DNA from: Afipia massiliensis
Lineage (GTDB): Bacteria > Pseudomonadota > Alphaproteobacteria > Rhizobiales > Xanthobacteraceae
Direction: 5' to 3'
Assembly (NCBI RefSeq): GCF_014203115.1
Contig: NZ_JACHIJ010000005.1
Span: 434,001-498,000 of the forward strand
Length of the DNA: 64,000 bases
In this document: one piece after another, positions 8,867-16,600 of the stretch
Numbering within the stretch: position 1 is the stretch's first letter
How the letters are laid out: every line of letters begins with the position of its first letter
The notes under the pieces: generated by a model
Seen by the model: only the letters and a program-made list of their open reading frames with translations
Told to the model about the DNA's origin: nothing
Database searches by the model: none
Program-made: the position numbers and the translations under genes

Positions 8867-10072
8867 ATGACAGTTTTTAGAAAGCTCGGCTTCGCCGCCG
8901 CATTGTGCCTCACCACACCGGCGCTTGCGCAAGTTTCCGACGGTGTCGTGAAAATCGGCGTCCTGAACGATCAATCCGGCCTCTATGCCGACATCAGCGG
9001 GCCGGGATCTACGCTGGCGGCCAAAATGGCCGTCGAAGACTTCGGCGGGAAAGTGCTGGGCGTGCCGGTTGAGGTCATCGCTGGCGATCATCAAAACAAG
9101 CCCGACATTGGCAACGCCATTGCGCGACGCTGGATCGATAACGAGAAGGTCGATGTCATCGTCGACGTCCCTCACTCGGCGACCGCACTTGCTGTGTTGA
9201 GCGTTACAAAGGAAAAGAACAAGGTTCTGCTGCTGTCCGGTCCAGCCTATGTGGAATTTACCGGAACACAGTGCGCTCCTACGACGGTCCACTGGACCTA
9301 CGACAGTTACGCAATGGCGAATGGTACGGCACGTGCCGTCGTCAAGCAGGGTGGCGACAGTTGGTTCTTTCTCACCGGCGACAACGCCGGAAGCCATTCG
9401 CAGGAGCGCGACGCCATGGCGTTCGTTCAAAAAGCGGGAGGAACCGTCGTCAGCAACGTTCGACATCCACTCAACACCTCGGACTTTTCCTCGTTCCTGC
9501 TTCAAGCTCAGCAGTCCAAGGCCAAGGTGATCGGTCTTGCGAACGCCGGCGGCGACACGGTGAACGCGATCAAGCAAGCCAATGAATTCGGCTTGACCGC
9601 GAGTGGCCAAAAGCTTGCAGGCCTTCTGATGTTTATCAGCGACGTCAAGGCGGTCGGGCTCGAGCAAGCCAAGGGCCTGATCATCACCGACGCGTTTTAT
9701 TGGGATGCAGATGAGCGTACCCGCACATGGTCCCGTCGGTTCATGAAACTGCATGGCGGCCGTGCGCCGACTTCAGCACAGGCCGGCGTCTACAGCGCCG
9801 TGGGGCACTATCTCAAAGCGATCCAGGCGGCCGGCACCGATGAAGGCGTGACCGTCACCAAAAAAATGAAAGAACTGCCCGTCAATGATTTCTTCAGCGA
9901 CAACTACAAGATCCGACAGGACGGGCGGCTGGTGCGAGACATGTATCTTTTGCAGGTGAAGGCCCCGGCAGAGTCGAAAGAGCCGTGGGATGTGTTCAAG
10001 ATTTTGGCCCGGATTCCCGGCGATGAAGCTTATCGGCCGATGGCGGATGGCAAATGCCCTCTCGTGAAGTAA
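8867..10072 (+). CDS. orphan LivJ-type ABC substrate-binding protein (copy 1 of 3 related)
   Basis: Periplasmic type I binding protein, 401 residues. A Sec signal peptide ends near LTTPALAQ, and the mature protein opens VVKIGVLNDQSGLYADISG. GGGAGGAG precedes the ATG. No permease genes are adjacent. The 19739-20968 and 35646-36863 proteins share the opening, GDHQNKPD and the HPLNTSDFSSFLLQAQ segment, so the three are close paralogues, and they probably feed the LivHMGF complex at 2.4-5.8 kb or one elsewhere. Operator O2 lies just upstream, so the GntR regulator probably controls it. Confidence 0.9.
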   Translation: MTVFRKLGFAAALCLTTPALAQVSDGVVKIGVLNDQSGLYADISGPGSTLAAKMAVEDFGGKVLGVPVEVIAGDHQNKPDIGNAIARRWIDNEKVDVIVDVPHSATALAVLSVTKEKNKVLLLSGPAYVEFTGTQCAPTTVHWTYDSYAMANGTARAVVKQGGDSWFFLTGDNAGSHSQERDAMAFVQKAGGTVVSNVRHPLNTSDFSSFLLQAQQSKAKVIGLANAGGDTVNAIKQANEFGLTASGQKLAGLLMFISDVKAVGLEQAKGLIITDAFYWDADERTRTWSRRFMKLHGGRAPTSAQAGVYSAVGHYLKAIQAAGTDEGVTVTKKMKELPVNDFFSDNYKIRQDGRLVRDMYLLQVKAPAESKEPWDVFKILARIPGDEAYRPMADGKCPLVK

Positions 10073-10085
10073 ATCATGTCGGCAG

Positions 10086-10112
10086 GGGCGCGAGACTCAA
10101 TGTCCCGCGCCC
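10086..10112 (+). terminator. GC-rich stem-loop after binding-protein gene
   Basis: GGGCGCGAGAC and GTCCCGCGCCC pair with one G-U over 11 bases around a 5-base loop, 13 bases after the stop codon. There is no long T run behind it, so it may be a weak terminator or an mRNA-protecting hairpin. Confidence 0.45.
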
Positions 10113-10180
10113 TCTTCGCGTGGAAAATTGATCATCGCGGATATGAAACGATCCCGACCCTGCTCTTCTAGGAGAAGACG

Positions 10181-10918
10181 ATGAACGAATTGGACTACAC
10201 CGGAAAGACCGCGCTCGTCGTCGGAGGATCGAGCGGAATCGGAAATGCAGTTGCGCAATCATTCAGGGAGAGGGGCGCAAATGTGCATGTCTGGGGCACC
10301 AGGCCGCATGCAGCTGACTACGATACCGAAGAAGGTTCCAATCTGGGCGGTCTGAACTACTCGCAGATCGACGTCTCCGATTTCGGAGCCATTGAACAGC
10401 TCAAACCGCCCTTTGATCGGCTCGATATCCTGGTCCTTTCCCAAGGCACCGTTCTATATGGGCGCCGCGAGTTCGAGATGGGCGGATTTCAGAAAATCAT
10501 CGACGTCAATCTCAACAGCCTGATGGCGTGCAGCCTGAAATTTCACGACATGCTGAAGGCCAGCAGCGGATCGCTGATCATCATCAGCTCAATGGCCGCC
10601 TTTCGCTCGACGAAAGGAAATCCCGCTTACAACGCGTCCAAGACCGGCGCATACGGCCTGACCCGCACACTCGGCGAAGCATGGGCGGAGGACAACATCA
10701 GGGTCAACGGAATAGCACCAGGCCTTGTCGATACAAAACTGACCAAGGTGACGACCGCAAATCCGAAGCGGCGCGAAGGCGTCGAACAGAAAGTGCCACT
10801 GAAACGCTTGGGTCGTCCCGAGGACATTGCGGGCGCGGCGCTGTTCCTCGCCTCACCCCTTGCCTCCTATATCATTGGGCAGACCATCATTGTCGACGGC
10901 GGTTTGACGCTCGCCTGA
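10181..10918 (+). CDS. short-chain dehydrogenase/reductase (SDR)
   Basis: Classical SDR of 245 residues with GGSSGIG near residue 16, catalytic Ser in IIISSMA, active-site YNASK and the C-terminal SYIIGQTIIVDGG motif. GGAGAAG lies 6 bases before the ATG. It is downstream of the GntR-controlled binding protein and convergent with the acyl-CoA synthetase gene. In a 4-oxo/4-hydroxyacyl-CoA pathway it could play the role of LvaD (ketoacyl-CoA to hydroxyacyl-CoA) or oxidise a 3-hydroxyacyl intermediate. Role inferred; family certain. Confidence 0.87.
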   Translation: MNELDYTGKTALVVGGSSGIGNAVAQSFRERGANVHVWGTRPHAADYDTEEGSNLGGLNYSQIDVSDFGAIEQLKPPFDRLDILVLSQGTVLYGRREFEMGGFQKIIDVNLNSLMACSLKFHDMLKASSGSLIIISSMAAFRSTKGNPAYNASKTGAYGLTRTLGEAWAEDNIRVNGIAPGLVDTKLTKVTTANPKRREGVEQKVPLKRLGRPEDIAGAALFLASPLASYIIGQTIIVDGGLTLA

Positions 10919-10943
10919 TCGCCATCGCGACCTCAAGCAGGTA

Positions 10944-12593
10944 TCAAGTGCCCGCGCTGTCCTGCGCGCGGGCCAGTTCGCGATCCCGCAAGTCACGCCG
11001 CCGGATCTTTCCTGTAATCGTCACCGGAAGCTCGGAAAGATACTCGATCGCACGTGGATACTTGTAAGGAGCCGTCACGGACTTGACGTGGTCCTGAAGT
11101 TCGCGCGTCAGTTCTGGTGACGGCACCACGCCGTCACGTAGCACCACGAACGCCTTGACGATCTCGCCTCGCTCGACATCCGGGCTGCCCACCACGGCGC
11201 AAACCCGGACCGCCTGGTGCTCGAACAACGCATTCTCGACCTCGAGTGGACCGATCCGGTAACCGGCCGAATTGATCATGTCGTCGGAACGGCCACGATA
11301 CCAAAAATACCCCTCAGCATCCCTTTCCGCACGATCACCGGTCAGATACCAGCGATGCCCATCGCTGCCGTTGAGAATACATGCTTCGGTTTTCTCCGGA
11401 TCCTTCCAGTATTCCAGCATCAATTGCGGATTTGGAAGCAGGAGCGCCAAATCGCCTTCGCTGCCGGGCGGCAGACGCTGCCCTTGCGCATCAATGACAT
11501 CGAGGTCAGATCCTGGTGAAGGCCGGCCCATGGACCCATAGCGCACAGGCTCGGTCGTGTAGTTCAACGCGACCATCAGTGCCTCGGTTTGTCCGTATGC
11601 TTCATCAATGCGAATACCTGTCGCGTCTTCCCACCGCGAGGCGATCACCGGGTTCATGGCCTCACCCGCGGTCACCACGCGGCGCAAAGAGCCGATGTCG
11701 CGGCCTCCGACCTCATCGACGACGCGCGACAACTCCGTGCCAGGCGCGCAATACACCGTGATGTTGTGCTTACGCAAAAGGCGGAGACGCTCCTTGGGTA
11801 CGAACGGGCCGTCATAGAAAAAAGAACAGGCACCGCAGCTCAACGGCCCGAACAGAATGCTGGTGCCGGCCTTTGCCCATCCGGTATCAGCCGTACACCA
11901 GATAATCTCCTGAGGGCGCAGATCCAGCCAATAGACGGCAGAAACGCGCCACGCGTAAATCGCCCTCGACGCGTGAACGACGGCTTTCGGATGGCCGGTC
12001 GATCCCGATGTGTAATACATGATCGCGGGATCTTCCGCGTTGACGATCGGCGCGTCGATCGTCTCCGGCGCACACGCGCATTCCTCATGCCAATTGAGCC
12101 AACCCTGCGCTCGACCTGTTGCGAGCCGCACCGGAATACTTGTTTCTACCCCATCAAACTTCCCTGCATGCTCGGGCCTGCAAATCGCAGCCTTAACTTC
12201 GGCGTTCTTGACCCGATATTCGACGTCGCGCGCCGTCAGCATCTCGATGCTGGGAATGGGAACCGCGCCGATCTTCATCACCGCGATCATGGAGATGAAC
12301 CATTCTGGCAACCGCGGCAGCATGACGATGACGCGATCGCCCTTGGTCACGCCGCGGGAACGCAATACGTTGGCGAGCCTGTTCGACAGCAGCGAGAGGT
12401 CTGAATAGCTGTACGTTCGCTCTTCGCCCGCTTCGTTCTCCCAGATCAGCGCTGGACCATTTCTCTCACGCGCCCAACGGTCGATAACGTCAGCACCGAA
12501 ATTGAAGGTCTCGGGTATATCCCATCGGAAGGCGGCACACATCGCGTCGTAGCTTTGCTCCGAATGCCTTTCGGGCGCCCATACATCACGCAT
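10944..12593 (-). CDS. acyl-CoA synthetase (AMP-forming)
   Basis: Adenylate-forming ligase of 549 residues that would activate a carboxylic acid with ATP and CoA. Motifs: the P-loop YYTSGSTGHPKAV, A5 YGQTE, A7 YLTGDRAERDAEGYFWYRGR, A8 DDMINSAGYRIGPLEVE and the catalytic Lys in TGKIRRRDLR. A longer frame to 12656 exists, but GGGGAG sits 6 bases before the ATG at 12593. It is the third gene of the kinase - dehydrogenase - synthetase operon. The sequence resembles medium-chain and acetyl-CoA-type synthetases; the substrate is not determined. Confidence 0.9.
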   Translation of the reverse strand: MRDVWAPERHSEQSYDAMCAAFRWDIPETFNFGADVIDRWARERNGPALIWENEAGEERTYSYSDLSLLSNRLANVLRSRGVTKGDRVIVMLPRLPEWFISMIAVMKIGAVPIPSIEMLTARDVEYRVKNAEVKAAICRPEHAGKFDGVETSIPVRLATGRAQGWLNWHEECACAPETIDAPIVNAEDPAIMYYTSGSTGHPKAVVHASRAIYAWRVSAVYWLDLRPQEIIWCTADTGWAKAGTSILFGPLSCGACSFFYDGPFVPKERLRLLRKHNITVYCAPGTELSRVVDEVGGRDIGSLRRVVTAGEAMNPVIASRWEDATGIRIDEAYGQTEALMVALNYTTEPVRYGSMGRPSPGSDLDVIDAQGQRLPPGSEGDLALLLPNPQLMLEYWKDPEKTEACILNGSDGHRWYLTGDRAERDAEGYFWYRGRSDDMINSAGYRIGPLEVENALFEHQAVRVCAVVGSPDVERGEIVKAFVVLRDGVVPSPELTRELQDHVKSVTAPYKYPRAIEYLSELPVTITGKIRRRDLRDRELARAQDSAGT

Positions 12594-12666
12594 CGCTTTC
12601 TCCCCGCCTCTCAATTTTGGGCATCGGTCGCTGTGTCGCACCCTTTTTGCGCTCACTTATCTCCGA

Positions 12667-13866
12667 CTATTTCGTATGGCCTCGCACAAGCCGGCGCCCG
12701 ATCGCCCATCGATGCACTTCCGACGGACCGTCATAGATCCGAAAGGCACGCACATCGCGATAAAATCGCTCGATGATCGTGTCCCGCGTTGTGCCGAGGC
12801 CGCCGAGGATTTGAAGCGAGCGGTCTGCGACGCGGGCGATCGCCTCCGAGCAAATGACCTTGGCCATCGAGCTTTCTGCCGAGGCCTTCTCGCCCTTATC
12901 GAGCAACCAGGCGGTATGCCAGATCGTCAACTGCGAGGTATGGATGTCCATGGCATTGTCGGCGAGCATGAAGGATACTCCTTCGTGTTCACCGAGGACT
13001 TTTCCGAATGCCGTCCGGCGACGCGCAAACTCGGTAGCGATTTCCTGCGCTCTGATCGCAGAGCCCAACCAGCGCATGCAGTGGGTCAGCCGTGCGGGCG
13101 CAAGACGAATCTGCGCGTACTTGTACCCTTCGCCGATTTCTCCAAGGATAGCGTCTGACGGAACACGCAGTTGGTCAAACCGAACCACGGCGTGCCCGCC
13201 CGTGAAACTTGAATCGATGGTATCGAGCGTCCGCTCGATCTTGATTGCATCGTCGGACATGTCGGCGAGGAACATGGTTGCCCGGCCATCGGCTTCCCCA
13301 CCGACCACCTTGGCCATGATGATGGCAAATGCCGCTCCCTCGGCTCCCGTAATCAACCATTTCTCCCCATCGATCACCCATGTATTGCCGTCGAGTCGCG
13401 CTGTCGTAAGGAGTTGACTTGGATCAGAGCCCGCCCCCGGCGAAGGCTCCGTCATGCAGAAGCATGAGCGGCCAGCCCCGCTGGCGAGCGGCTTCAGGTA
13501 GCGTTCGCGCTGGTCAGGACGCGCGACGACATCAAGCAAGTGCATATTGCCTTCGTCCGGGGCCGCACAATGCAGAGCGACCGGTCCCAGCATGGAGTAT
13601 CCCGCAGCTGAAAAAACCGCGACCTGGCCGAGGTGCGACAGGTCTTGGCCGCCATACTCCTTTGAAACATGCGGTGCGAATACGCCCGCCTTGCGTGCAA
13701 GATCATTCAGTTCGCGGCGCAGGTCGTCCGTCGGACCGTGCGACGTCCAGCGCTCATCCTTCTCGTAAGGAACGACAATATCGCGGACGAATTCCTTCAC
13801 GCGGGACGCGAGTTCCAACACCTGCGCCGGAACGGAGAAATTCATATCAAGGTCTCGCGGATTCAT
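12667..13866 (-). CDS. acyl-CoA dehydrogenase, ACAD10/11-like
   Basis: FAD-dependent acyl-CoA dehydrogenase fold, 399 residues. The FAD/substrate signature CFCMTEPSPGAGSDPS is present. In the C-terminal motif, where classical enzymes have Y-E-G-T with the catalytic Glu, this protein reads RIYDGPSEVH, so Asp stands at that position. As I recall, ACAD10/ACAD11-type proteins share a DGPDEVH-like version. AAAGGA precedes the ATG, and its first base is the last base of the kinase stop (TGATG), so the two are translationally coupled. That pairing suggests it removes phosphate from a 4-phosphoacyl-CoA instead of performing ordinary alpha,beta-dehydrogenation. The family is clear; the special chemistry is inferred. 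Confidence 0.9.
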   Translation of the reverse strand: MNPRDLDMNFSVPAQVLELASRVKEFVRDIVVPYEKDERWTSHGPTDDLRRELNDLARKAGVFAPHVSKEYGGQDLSHLGQVAVFSAAGYSMLGPVALHCAAPDEGNMHLLDVVARPDQRERYLKPLASGAGRSCFCMTEPSPGAGSDPSQLLTTARLDGNTWVIDGEKWLITGAEGAAFAIIMAKVVGGEADGRATMFLADMSDDAIKIERTLDTIDSSFTGGHAVVRFDQLRVPSDAILGEIGEGYKYAQIRLAPARLTHCMRWLGSAIRAQEIATEFARRRTAFGKVLGEHEGVSFMLADNAMDIHTSQLTIWHTAWLLDKGEKASAESSMAKVICSEAIARVADRSLQILGGLGTTRDTIIERFYRDVRAFRIYDGPSEVHRWAIGRRLVRGHTK

Positions 13867-14984
13867 CAGATTCCTTTCGTCGATCCAGAAGCGATGTCTT
13901 TGGCAAGGAGCAACAGTGCTTCACCAACATGAGCGAAGTCTGCATACCGCGCGTCATTGACAGCGCCATTCAGAAATTGCCGGTGCAATTGCAGGAAAAC
14001 GACGCCCAGCTTGAAGAGAGCAAGAACGCGCATCGCGGGAAGGCCGTCGAGATCGATACCCGTCAGCGCGGCATAGCGCTTCGCCACGTCATCACGGCGC
14101 CAGAACCCCGGCAGCGACGTGGGCATCTGCTTGAGTTGCAACAGGGCGGCGGGATCGTCGGGCTCAACCCAGTAGCTCAGAAGCGTTGCGAGATCGAACA
14201 GCGGGTCCCCCCGTGTGCCCATGTCCCAGTCAACCAGCGCGACCGGTGCAAGCGTCGCCGGATCGAGGATCAAATTATCGAGCTTGAAGTCACAGTGAAG
14301 GATCGTCGGTGGCCGCTCGCGAAAGCGTTGCCGAGCGAGCCAGCCCGAGATGTCATCGACAAGCTTGCGCGCGCCGGTATCACCGACGACGAGCGCTCCC
14401 CTTTTCGACCACCCGGCAATCGCGCGAGCCACGAATCCTTGAGGGCGACCCAAACCATCCAGACCAACGGCTCGCGCATCGACAGCGTGCAACGCGGCCA
14501 GGGTCGACACGAGGGTTTCGCTTAAAATCGCAGAAGCGTTCGCGCAGGACTGGAGCAGCGACATATCGGCTCCGCGCACAACAAGGCCAGGCCGATATTC
14601 GATCAACTGGAACGGTACACCGATGACGCCTTTGTCACCGCAGTAGTGCAGACTTTTCGGAACAAACGACAACGCATGAGACAGGCACGATAGAATGCGA
14701 TGCTCACGGGCCATGTCGTGGGCACCCGGAGGAAGTTCGCCATCGGGCGGACGACGAAAAACCGTCGGCTGACCGTTGATCGTGAGCAGGTAATTGCGAT
14801 TTGCGAGACCACCGGCGAATTGGTGCGCCGATTCTGTCGGATCGAAGCTCATCCCCTGCGCGGAGAGATAGCGCGCCAGCGCCCCCCAATCGCTTGGAGC
14901 AGCGTCCGACGCTGCCAGGAGTTCCCGATTTGCGGTCGATTTCAGGACGCTCATCTGCAAATCGTCCGCGCGTTCGCTGCGCAT
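13866..14984 (-). CDS. APH-family kinase, ACAD10/11 or LvaA-type acyl-CoA phosphotransferase
   Basis: Phosphotransferase of the aminoglycoside/choline kinase fold, 372 residues. The catalytic loop is HCDFKLDNLILD and the metal-binding Asp is in LVDWDMGTRGDPLFDLA. An N-terminal small lobe (FAGGLANRNYLLTINGQ) holds the nucleotide. The frame opens with a TTG at 15017, but that codon lies inside an operator; the ATG at 14984 has AAGGA 10 bases upstream and is preferred. It overlaps the acyl-CoA dehydrogenase by one base. Such kinase-dehydrogenase pairs occur as one protein in ACAD10/11 and as LvaA/LvaC in levulinate catabolism, where the 4-hydroxyl of an acyl-CoA is phosphorylated. Antibiotic resistance is unlikely in this context. 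Confidence 0.85.
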   Translation of the reverse strand: MRSERADDLQMSVLKSTANRELLAASDAAPSDWGALARYLSAQGMSFDPTESAHQFAGGLANRNYLLTINGQPTVFRRPPDGELPPGAHDMAREHRILSCLSHALSFVPKSLHYCGDKGVIGVPFQLIEYRPGLVVRGADMSLLQSCANASAILSETLVSTLAALHAVDARAVGLDGLGRPQGFVARAIAGWSKRGALVVGDTGARKLVDDISGWLARQRFRERPPTILHCDFKLDNLILDPATLAPVALVDWDMGTRGDPLFDLATLLSYWVEPDDPAALLQLKQMPTSLPGFWRRDDVAKRYAALTGIDLDGLPAMRVLALFKLGVVFLQLHRQFLNGAVNDARYADFAHVGEALLLLAKDIASGSTKGI

Positions 14985-15000
14985 GCGAAAGGCATCCTTG

Positions 15001-15023
15001 ATATTATTGTCGTACAATAATAT
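15001..15023. promoter_or_regulatory. GntR operator O3, TTATTGT-CGT-ACAATAA
   Basis: A 23-bp inverted repeat with 10-bp perfect arms and centre CGT, beginning 17 bases before the kinase ATG (minus strand). The arms match O2 (TTATTGT/ACAATAA), but the centre differs from TCCGA. It therefore looks like a variant site for the same regulator, placed to control the kinase-dehydrogenase-synthetase operon. Confidence 0.65.
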
Positions 15024-15089
15024 CTAAATCCGCCCTCAGCCTCCCTGTCAAGGCGCAAAAGTCGCAGGAACTACAGAAGCACCCTATTT

Positions 15090-15102
15090 ATTGTCCGACA
15101 AT
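15090..15102. promoter_or_regulatory. GntR operator O4, ATTGTCCGACAAT
   Basis: A perfect 13-bp palindrome identical in its core to O1 and O2, 85 bp centre-to-centre upstream of O3 on the path to the kinase operon. Two sites about eight helical turns apart would allow looping or cooperative binding. Confidence 0.7.
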
Positions 15103-15225
15103 TTTCGGTTGGGATGACCCACAGCGTTCCCGCGACACCCCTGAACTGACAGTCGCGACGCTTAGGCCCATAGGATTCCAACCGCGAGCTGAAACCCCTC
15201 AGGACCTGCCGTGCAACGAGCCCAT

Positions 15226-16395
15226 CTAGCGCGCGGGCTCAAGAATCGAGACGTAGTTCGCGACCGCCGCGCCGCCCATATTAAAAATGCCCGCAAGCTG
15301 AGGATTCTTCAGCTGCATCCCCTCAGGTGCCTGGCCGGTGAGCTGCATCGCGCTCATCACGTGCATGGACACCCCGGTTGCACCGATCGGGTGCCCCTTT
15401 GCCTTCAGTCCACCGGACGGATTGATCGGCAGCTTGCCGCCAATTTGCGTCCAGCCTTCCTTGATCGCGCGCGCACCCTGCCCCTTCGGCGTCAACCCCA
15501 TTGCTTCGTACTCGATCAGTTCGGCGATTGTGAAACAGTCGTGGGTTTCCACGAAGGATAGATCCGACAGTCCGACACCAGCGGACTGCAATGCGCGCGC
15601 CCAGACCACAGAGCAGCCTTCGAAATCAATGATGTTACGCTTCGACATCGGCAGAAAATCCTGTGCATGCGCTGTTGCCTTGAAGGACACCGCCTTGCGC
15701 ATTGTCTTTGCAGTCTCTGCATCAGTCATCACCAGCGCCGCCGCGCCATCGGACACCAGCGAACAGTCCGTGCGCTTCAGCGGTCCGGCCACGAATGGGT
15801 TCTTCTCGCCTTCCGAACGGCAGTATTCGAAACCGAGATCCTTGCGCATCTGGGCATATGGATTGGCTACGCCGTTCTTGTGGTTTTTCGCGGCGATCAT
15901 CGCCAACGCATCGGACTGATCGCCATAACGCTGGAAGTACTGCTCGGCGATCTTGCCAAATACGCCCGCAAATCCTCCAGCGATCTCACCGTCTTCGGGC
16001 AGGTACGACGCTCGCAGCAGATTGCGGCCGACCTCGAGACCTGGCGTTCGGCTCATCTGCTCAACGCCAACCACCAGAACAACACGGGCAGCGCCCGCCT
16101 GAATTGTCTTGATGGCCTGATGAACCGCCGCCGATCCGGTCGCGCAAGCATTTTCGACACGTGTGGCGGGCTTGAATCGTAACGCGGGGTCCGCCTGCAG
16201 CACCAGTGCAGCGGTAAAATCCTGCGGCGAGAATCCCGCGTTGAAATGCCCGAGTATGATTTCATCGACGTCACCAGGCGCGATGCCCGCATCGACCAAC
16301 GCATCGGTCGAAACGCGAACAATCAGGCTTTCGATAGTTTCCGCGTCCATTTTCCCAAATGGCGTATGCGCCCAACCGACAATCGATGCCGTCAT
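15226..16395 (-). CDS. thiolase, SCP-2/acetyl-CoA acetyltransferase-like
   Basis: Thiolase-fold enzyme of 389 residues. The nucleophilic Cys is in VENACATGSAAVH, followed by VGVEQMSRTPG; then THDCFTIAE and the C-terminal GGLKAKGHPIGATG with the second active-site His. A longer frame starts at 16449, but the ATG at 16395 has GGGGAA 6 bases upstream and gives the expected N-terminus (TASIVGWAHTPFGK). It would cleave a 3-ketoacyl-CoA as the last step of the pathway. The gene lies upstream of the kinase operon on the same strand, with operators O3 and O4 in the gap, so the units are probably separate. The thiolase's own control site is not visible. Confidence 0.9.
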   Translation of the reverse strand: MTASIVGWAHTPFGKMDAETIESLIVRVSTDALVDAGIAPGDVDEIILGHFNAGFSPQDFTAALVLQADPALRFKPATRVENACATGSAAVHQAIKTIQAGAARVVLVVGVEQMSRTPGLEVGRNLLRASYLPEDGEIAGGFAGVFGKIAEQYFQRYGDQSDALAMIAAKNHKNGVANPYAQMRKDLGFEYCRSEGEKNPFVAGPLKRTDCSLVSDGAAALVMTDAETAKTMRKAVSFKATAHAQDFLPMSKRNIIDFEGCSVVWARALQSAGVGLSDLSFVETHDCFTIAELIEYEAMGLTPKGQGARAIKEGWTQIGGKLPINPSGGLKAKGHPIGATGVSMHVMSAMQLTGQAPEGMQLKNPQLAGIFNMGGAAVANYVSILEPAR

Positions 16396-16600
16396 GATGA
16401 TTCCCCTATTCCGAGCAACGAAACAACACGTCGAGATGCACACCTGCACCGGTCAGACGCTGAGCGCAGTCTACAAGGAAGTCATCGCGCGTCAAAGAAG
16501 CCCCACGACCAGCGTTCCCACCGGCGCTGCGCTCTCGGCGCTCGACGGGCAGCGATCAGGTTGGTAAGCCCCTCTCCGCAGGGAGACTTTGAGTCGAGAC

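Noticed and set aside
13866-15017. Antibiotic-resistance kinase reading of the APH-family gene
   Set aside because: Overlap with an acyl-CoA dehydrogenase and the catabolic context argue for a metabolic acyl-CoA kinase.
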